From NCBI GenBank assembly GCA_005879255.1, contig VBKY01000138.1, positions 14,813 to 28,647 of the forward strand: DNA of 13,835 nucleotides. The letters are read 5' to 3'. Source of the DNA: Deltaproteobacteria bacterium (GTDB taxonomy: Bacteria; Desulfobacterota_B; Binatia; UBA9968). A program made the position numbers and the translations under genes. Below, in pieces: positions 10,874 to 13,835 of the stretch. Under the pieces are notes generated by a model. The model worked only from the letters and a program-made list of their open reading frames with translations. It searched no databases and had not been told where the DNA came from. Positions within the stretch are counted from its first letter, which is position 1; every line of letters begins with the position of its first letter.

Positions 10874-10925
10874 TTCAAGAGAAGTCTCGTGTCGTATTGC
10901 AAGGCGGCGCATTGAGCATTTAACC

Positions 10926-12974
10926 TTGAGTGACGAACGAAAAGAATTAGCCGAGAAGATTCGCTGGTTACTGCTTTTGCGCGTAGTCATCCTGTCTTTT
11001 TTCTTGGGCGCTACGGCGGTCTTTCATTTCTTCGGAACTGCGGGGGATATTAGTTATCTTTTCGGCCTTTCCGTGCCGTTGATCATTGCATATATGATCT
11101 CTATCGGCTCGGCCATCATCTTCCCGCGAATCCATGATTTGCGCCCCTTTGCGCATGCGCAAATCTGGTTTGATGTCCTTCTGATCACGGGGATAATCTG
11201 GATCACTGGAGATTTCGCCAGTCCCTTTCCATTTTTATATAACTTAGCAGTGATGAATGGAGCGATATTGCTCTTTTATCGCGGCGCATTTCTTACTGCA
11301 GGATGCTCCAGCTTCTGTTATCTAGCTATGCTTGTTTGGTCGCGATATCCGAATCCAGTAAACGGCCTGGCACTTTCTTGGTCGTCGCTAATGCCCATCG
11401 TTCTGAGCATCGGGAGTTTTTTCGTTATTGCTTGGCTCAGTGGGTTTTTGACGAACAAACTGAGCGAAACCGAGAAATTACTAAAAGAAAAACAGATCGA
11501 TTATCAGGAATTGGACGCGTTTAAAGACGCGCTCTTACAAGGCATTGGCAGTGGAGTCGCGATCACTGACGACGAAGGCCGAATCAACTATTTCAATCGC
11601 CAGGCGCAAGTTCTCACGTCTCTGGACGAAGCCACTGTGAAGGGTAAACGTCTCGATCAAATCTTTCCAGGCTTGAGCTATGATTTTCAACGTAACCGCA
11701 ACACCGCCAACGTCATTACGGACGAACTACCATTCGCGCCGTCTCAAGGCGCACAAAAACAAATCCGCCTCACACTCGCGCCTCTCAGCAACGCCAGCGA
11801 ACAACTGATCGGCTTCGTTTCTATTTTCGAAGATATCACCAAGCAGAAGCAGATCGAGGAAAAAGTACGGCTCGAAGAAGAGCTACGCCGGGCTAGGGAA
11901 GTTGACTTAAAGCAGAGCACACTGGAGATAGACGACTCAGAATTTCACTTCGAGGGAGTCATCGGAAAAAATGGCGGCATTGAAAAAATCTACCAGTTGA
12001 TTCGAAAGGTGGCCGCCAGCAACACGAACATATTGATTTCGGGCGAGAGCGGAACCGGCAAAGAACTGGTTGCTCGCGCCATCCATCTTAACGGACCGAG
12101 AAAAAGCAAGCCATTTGTCGCAGTCAACTGCGGTGCGATTCCAGAGAGCCTTATGGAAAGCGAACTTTTCGGTCATGTTCGAGGCGCCTTTACCGGCGCG
12201 GTGTCGGACCACGCGGGTCTGTTCAAACAGGCAGACCAAGGTACTATTTTTTTAGATGAGGTAGGAGAATTACCGCTCCATTTACAGGTCAAATTGCTGC
12301 GTGTTTTACAAGAAAAGAGCTTCACTCCAGTTGGCGGAAGTAAGCCGCTCAAAGTTGACATTCGAGTCATTTCCGCAACTAACCGAGACTTGCGCAAAGA
12401 ACTTGAAGAAGGGCGGTTCCGCGAAGATCTCTTCTATCGACTGAACGTCGTACAAATGGTTATGCCGCCACTCCGGAGCAGAAAAGAAGATATACCAGCT
12501 CTTGTGCATTACTTCCTGCGGAAATTTGCCGATTCCCATGACAAAAAAGTCGAGGAAATCTCGAGCGGCACCCTAATGCACTTGATAAGCTATTCTTATC
12601 CGGGAAACGTTCGGGAACTTGAAAACATACTGGAGCACGCCGTCGCAGTAACCAATAAAAACATTCTCACAGAAGAGGATTTACCTCAGCATGTAAAGGG
12701 TGTTCCGATCACAGAAGATGCCGACATTTTCGAAAAAACAGCTCCAGGAGGGCCGGCACATTTTTTTAGTAAAGGGCTGTCGCTTGATACTGAGCTTGAA
12801 ACCCATGAGAAATGCATACTTCTTGGCGCTTTGAAACGCGCCAACGGAGTGCAAAAAAAAGCCGCCGAAATCCTTGGCATCAATTATCGGTCGCTTCGCC
12901 ACCGGCTAGAAAAGTATGATTTATTGAATGCCAAGGCTTATGCCGTGACCGAACAGCCTGCTGACCAACAGTAA
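10926..12974 (+). CDS. PilS-PilR hybrid: membrane-bound PAS / sigma-54 AAA+ activator without kinase or receiver
   Basis: A predicted one-component, membrane-anchored transcription activator for sigma-54 RNA polymerase. From a TTG start at 10926 (682 aa), domains are: six hydrophobic segments (about 14-36, 43-66, 80-95, 101-118, 121-138, 155-176) like the sensory domain of PilS; a PAS domain (about 200-305, IGSGVAITDDEGRINYFNRQA); a charged helical linker (305-332); AAA+ domain (about 342-570) with Walker A GESGTGKE (373-380), the sigma-54 contact loop GAFTGA (420-425), Walker B GTIFLDEVGE (439-448) and Arg-finger region FREDLFYRL; and a Fis-type HTH (about 627-665) ending YRSLRHRLEKY, as in PilR. 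There is no HisKA H-box, no ATPase N-G1-G2 boxes and no receiver Asp. The longest frame starts at 10818 inside pilC, but 10926 gives MSDERKELAEKIRWL, typical of PilS. No Shine-Dalgarno site is clear, so the start is uncertain. It lies 52 bp after pilC and before pilA, its likely target. Confidence 0.93.
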   Translation: MSDERKELAEKIRWLLLLRVVILSFFLGATAVFHFFGTAGDISYLFGLSVPLIIAYMISIGSAIIFPRIHDLRPFAHAQIWFDVLLITGIIWITGDFASPFPFLYNLAVMNGAILLFYRGAFLTAGCSSFCYLAMLVWSRYPNPVNGLALSWSSLMPIVLSIGSFFVIAWLSGFLTNKLSETEKLLKEKQIDYQELDAFKDALLQGIGSGVAITDDEGRINYFNRQAQVLTSLDEATVKGKRLDQIFPGLSYDFQRNRNTANVITDELPFAPSQGAQKQIRLTLAPLSNASEQLIGFVSIFEDITKQKQIEEKVRLEEELRRAREVDLKQSTLEIDDSEFHFEGVIGKNGGIEKIYQLIRKVAASNTNILISGESGTGKELVARAIHLNGPRKSKPFVAVNCGAIPESLMESELFGHVRGAFTGAVSDHAGLFKQADQGTIFLDEVGELPLHLQVKLLRVLQEKSFTPVGGSKPLKVDIRVISATNRDLRKELEEGRFREDLFYRLNVVQMVMPPLRSRKEDIPALVHYFLRKFADSHDKKVEEISSGTLMHLISYSYPGNVRELENILEHAVAVTNKNILTEEDLPQHVKGVPITEDADIFEKTAPGGPAHFFSKGLSLDTELETHEKCILLGALKRANGVQKKAAEILGINYRSLRHRLEKYDLLNAKAYAVTEQPADQQ

Positions 12975-12990
12975 CAAATTTTGTCACTAA

Positions 12991-13018
12991 CTCTCATTAC
13001 AAATTCCGTAATCGAGAG
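12991..13018 (+). repeat. Imperfect hairpin just after the regulator stop codon
   Basis: CTCTCATTAC (12991-13000) pairs with GTAAT (13008-13012) and GAGAG (13014-13018), with one bulged C and a 7-nt loop. No T-tract follows, so it is at best a weak or factor-assisted terminator. It shares its last base with the adjoining palindrome, which makes a regulatory DNA site also possible. Confidence 0.4.
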
Positions 13019-13032
13019 ATCGAGCTTCGATC
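13018..13032. promoter_or_regulatory. GATCGA-N3-TCGATC palindrome, candidate enhancer site for the pilA activator
   Basis: A perfect 6-3-6 inverted repeat, about 140 bp upstream of the -24 box of the pilA sigma-54 promoter. Sigma-54 activators bind symmetric enhancer sites roughly 80-200 bp upstream, so spacing and symmetry fit. There is no direct evidence of binding. Confidence 0.35.
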
Positions 13033-13173
13033 ATAGCCCTGCCAAACAAGATAATCATTCCATCGCACAACGACCACTAACCTTTTAAAATCCCACAGCT
13101 TATATTAATCTCCCTAAATAGTTTTCTCTGGTCAGCTCTTGTAATTCGACGACAGAAGCGCGCGGAAGACCTG

Positions 13174-13189
13174 TGGTCCATCTTTTGCT
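13174..13189 (+). promoter_or_regulatory. Sigma-54 (-24/-12) promoter for pilA
   Basis: TGGTCC, five bases, TTGCT. This keeps the invariant GG (13175-13176) and GC (13187-13188) exactly 10 nt apart and the TTGC -12 box, against the consensus TGGCAC-N5-TTGC. The transcription start would be near 13200, giving a leader of about 160 nt to the pilA ATG. pilA promoters of Pseudomonas and Geobacter are sigma-54/PilR dependent, and the gene just upstream encodes a sigma-54 activator with the GAFTGA loop, so context supports the call. Confidence 0.7.
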
Positions 13190-13237
13190 TAGGGCGGGAT
13201 CTAACGTTTTAAAGCTTGAAACGACATTGATCTTTTT

Positions 13238-13246
13238 AAAGGAGGT
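13238..13246 (+). promoter_or_regulatory. Orphan strong Shine-Dalgarno sequence in the pilA leader
   Basis: AAAGGAGGT is a better match to the 16S rRNA tail than the site used by pilA itself, yet no ATG, GTG or TTG lies at a proper distance. A CTG at 13252-13254 sits 6 nt behind GGAGG and opens a 9-codon frame ending in TGA at 13279-13281. It could be a leader peptide, a ribosome standby or RNA-protection site, or chance. Confidence 0.35.
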
Positions 13247-13348
13247 AAAGGCTGACGATTCTCAGGTTACGACTTGAATGATTGCTACGGAGTCAAACAG
13301 GCCCGTGAATAAACAGAACTAGACCATAGAAAGTTTTTAACAACAAAG

Positions 13349-13354
13349 AAGGAG
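13349..13354 (+). promoter_or_regulatory. pilA ribosome binding site that decides the start
   Basis: AAGGAG is 3 nt from the ATG at 13358 and 6 nt from the ATG at 13361. The second spacing is the normal one, so the pilin most likely starts MNKLRL rather than MMNKLRL. Confidence 0.7.
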
Positions 13355-13360
13355 CATATG

Positions 13361-13744
13361 ATGAACAAGTTACGTTTGCAGAGCGAATCAGGGTTTACCC
13401 TTATTGAATTGCTTGTCGTGGTTGCGATTATCGGTATTTTGGCTGCTATTGCGATCCCGCAGTTTGCTGCCTACAGAAAGCGTGGCCACGAGGCCCAGGT
13501 CAAGTCCGACCTGAGAAACGCGGCCGTGGCTCAGGAAGCGTATTTTGCCCAGTATTCGGCATACAAGAGTGGTGCCTTCACACAGGGTGTCCCTCCAGGC
13601 TTTAACTTGACGACCGGTGTAACTGTTAGTTCGGCCGCCGGTTCAAACACCTTTCAGCTGACAGCAAGTCATACTAATTGCGCCGCTGTCAGTTGGACAT
13701 TTAGTAGCGGTAATGGAACCATCGCCGGCACTACATGCCCATAA
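13361..13744 (+). CDS. pilA: Type IV major pilin PilA (prepilin)
   Basis: Structural subunit of the type IV pilus, inserted in the inner membrane, cleaved and N-methylated by prepilin peptidase (PilD, not in this window), then polymerised by PilB on PilC. From ATG 13361 it has 127 residues. An 11-residue basic leader ends SESG, followed by the class III cleavage site G|FTLIELLVVV with the conserved Glu at +5 and the long hydrophobic helix. The mature chain is 116 residues. The C-terminal half is rich in Ser, Thr and Gly, probably beta-strands, with two cysteines near the end (HTNC and GTTCP) that could form the usual disulfide loop. In the N-terminal 60 residues SDLRN (38-42) and aromatics at 1, 24, 27, 51 and 57 fall in the same register as in the short Geobacter pilin. 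It has its own sigma-54-type promoter and terminator, so it is probably monocistronic and highly expressed. Confidence 0.96.
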   Translation: MNKLRLQSESGFTLIELLVVVAIIGILAAIAIPQFAAYRKRGHEAQVKSDLRNAAVAQEAYFAQYSAYKSGAFTQGVPPGFNLTTGVTVSSAAGSNTFQLTASHTNCAAVSWTFSSGNGTIAGTTCP

Positions 13745-13784
13745 GCTAGCTGGATTCTCAGTCTGAAAATATAGTCGGCGCAAA

Positions 13785-13816
13785 GGGGGTGGTTCTGATA
13801 ACCACCCCCTTTTTTT
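13785..13816 (+). terminator. Rho-independent terminator of pilA
   Basis: A perfect 10-bp stem, GGGGGTGGTT (13785-13794) with AACCACCCCC (13800-13809), a 5-nt loop CTGAT, and a run of seven T (13810-13816). It begins 40 bp after the pilA stop. This is the strongest intrinsic terminator in the window and closes the pil cluster on the plus strand. Confidence 0.95.
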
Positions 13817-13835
13817 AGCTATTTAAGACCAGCTC

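Larger units (their letters stand above)
12975..13357. other. 383-bp non-coding region between the regulator and pilA
   Basis: No coding region of convincing length or family is present. In order it holds an imperfect hairpin just after the regulator stop (12991-13018), a 6-3-6 palindrome (13018-13032), an AT-rich stretch with nothing recognised (about 13033-13170), a sigma-54-type promoter (13174-13189), a strong Shine-Dalgarno sequence with no ATG, GTG or TTG behind it (13238-13246), and the pilA ribosome binding site. The predicted pilA transcript would have a long leader of about 160 nt. Confidence 0.7.

Noticed and set aside
10818..10925. Longer N-terminus of the hybrid regulator from TTG at 10818
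   Set aside because: It would overlap the pilC coding end and adds Cys/Arg-rich residues unlike any PilS N-terminus; MSDERKELAEKIRWL at 10926 fits the family.
13310..13360. A possible longer pilin isoform starting upstream, as reported for Geobacter PilA
   Set aside because: In frame with pilA there is a TAA at 13310-13312 and no ATG, GTG or TTG between it and 13358.

Overview
This looks like a chromosomal segment of a Gram-negative bacterium with a deltaproteobacterial flavour. The reasons are a pil cluster laid out much as in Geobacter and relatives (pilB, pilC, a PilS/PilR-type regulator, pilA), a sigma-54 type signal before pilA, and a Geobacter-like pilin N-terminus. Base composition is intermediate and fairly even across genes, with no obvious foreign island, insertion sequence, CRISPR array or tRNA. 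The exact phylum cannot be fixed from this window.

Left third (1-4.0 kb, minus strand): a heat-shock/proteostasis operon read right to left as grpE, dnaK, dnaJ, lon, with lon cut by the window edge. It starts from a sigma-70-like promoter at 4021-4049. That promoter is bracketed by a perfect 8-bp inverted repeat, and no CIRCE element or hrcA gene is visible. A hairpin lies between dnaK and dnaJ. dnaJ most likely starts at a TTG codon two codons inside the longest ORF.

Middle (4.15-7.7 kb, plus strand): recO (DNA repair mediator), divergent from grpE, followed 70 bp later by ppdK (pyruvate, phosphate dikinase), which is full length with both catalytic residues present.

Right third (7.8-13.8 kb, plus strand): a type IV pilus cluster. 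A near-consensus sigma-70 promoter precedes pilB, the extension ATPase. pilB is broken by a -1 frame change that separates the two halves of its C-terminal zinc-binding cysteine motif. pilC (inner-membrane platform) follows; pilT is not in its usual place between pilB and pilC. Next comes the most unusual gene: a six-helix membrane domain and PAS domain of PilS type joined directly to the AAA+ and Fis-type HTH domains of a PilR-type sigma-54 activator. It has no histidine kinase and no receiver domain, so a two-component system appears collapsed into one membrane-bound protein. After 383 bp of non-coding DNA with a GG-N10-GC sigma-54 promoter, palindromes and an orphan Shine-Dalgarno site comes pilA (major pilin), closed by a textbook rho-independent terminator.

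Inferred working model: the membrane-anchored fusion senses pilin or pilus state and directly activates the sigma-54 promoter of pilA, while pilB and pilC are expressed from a housekeeping promoter.
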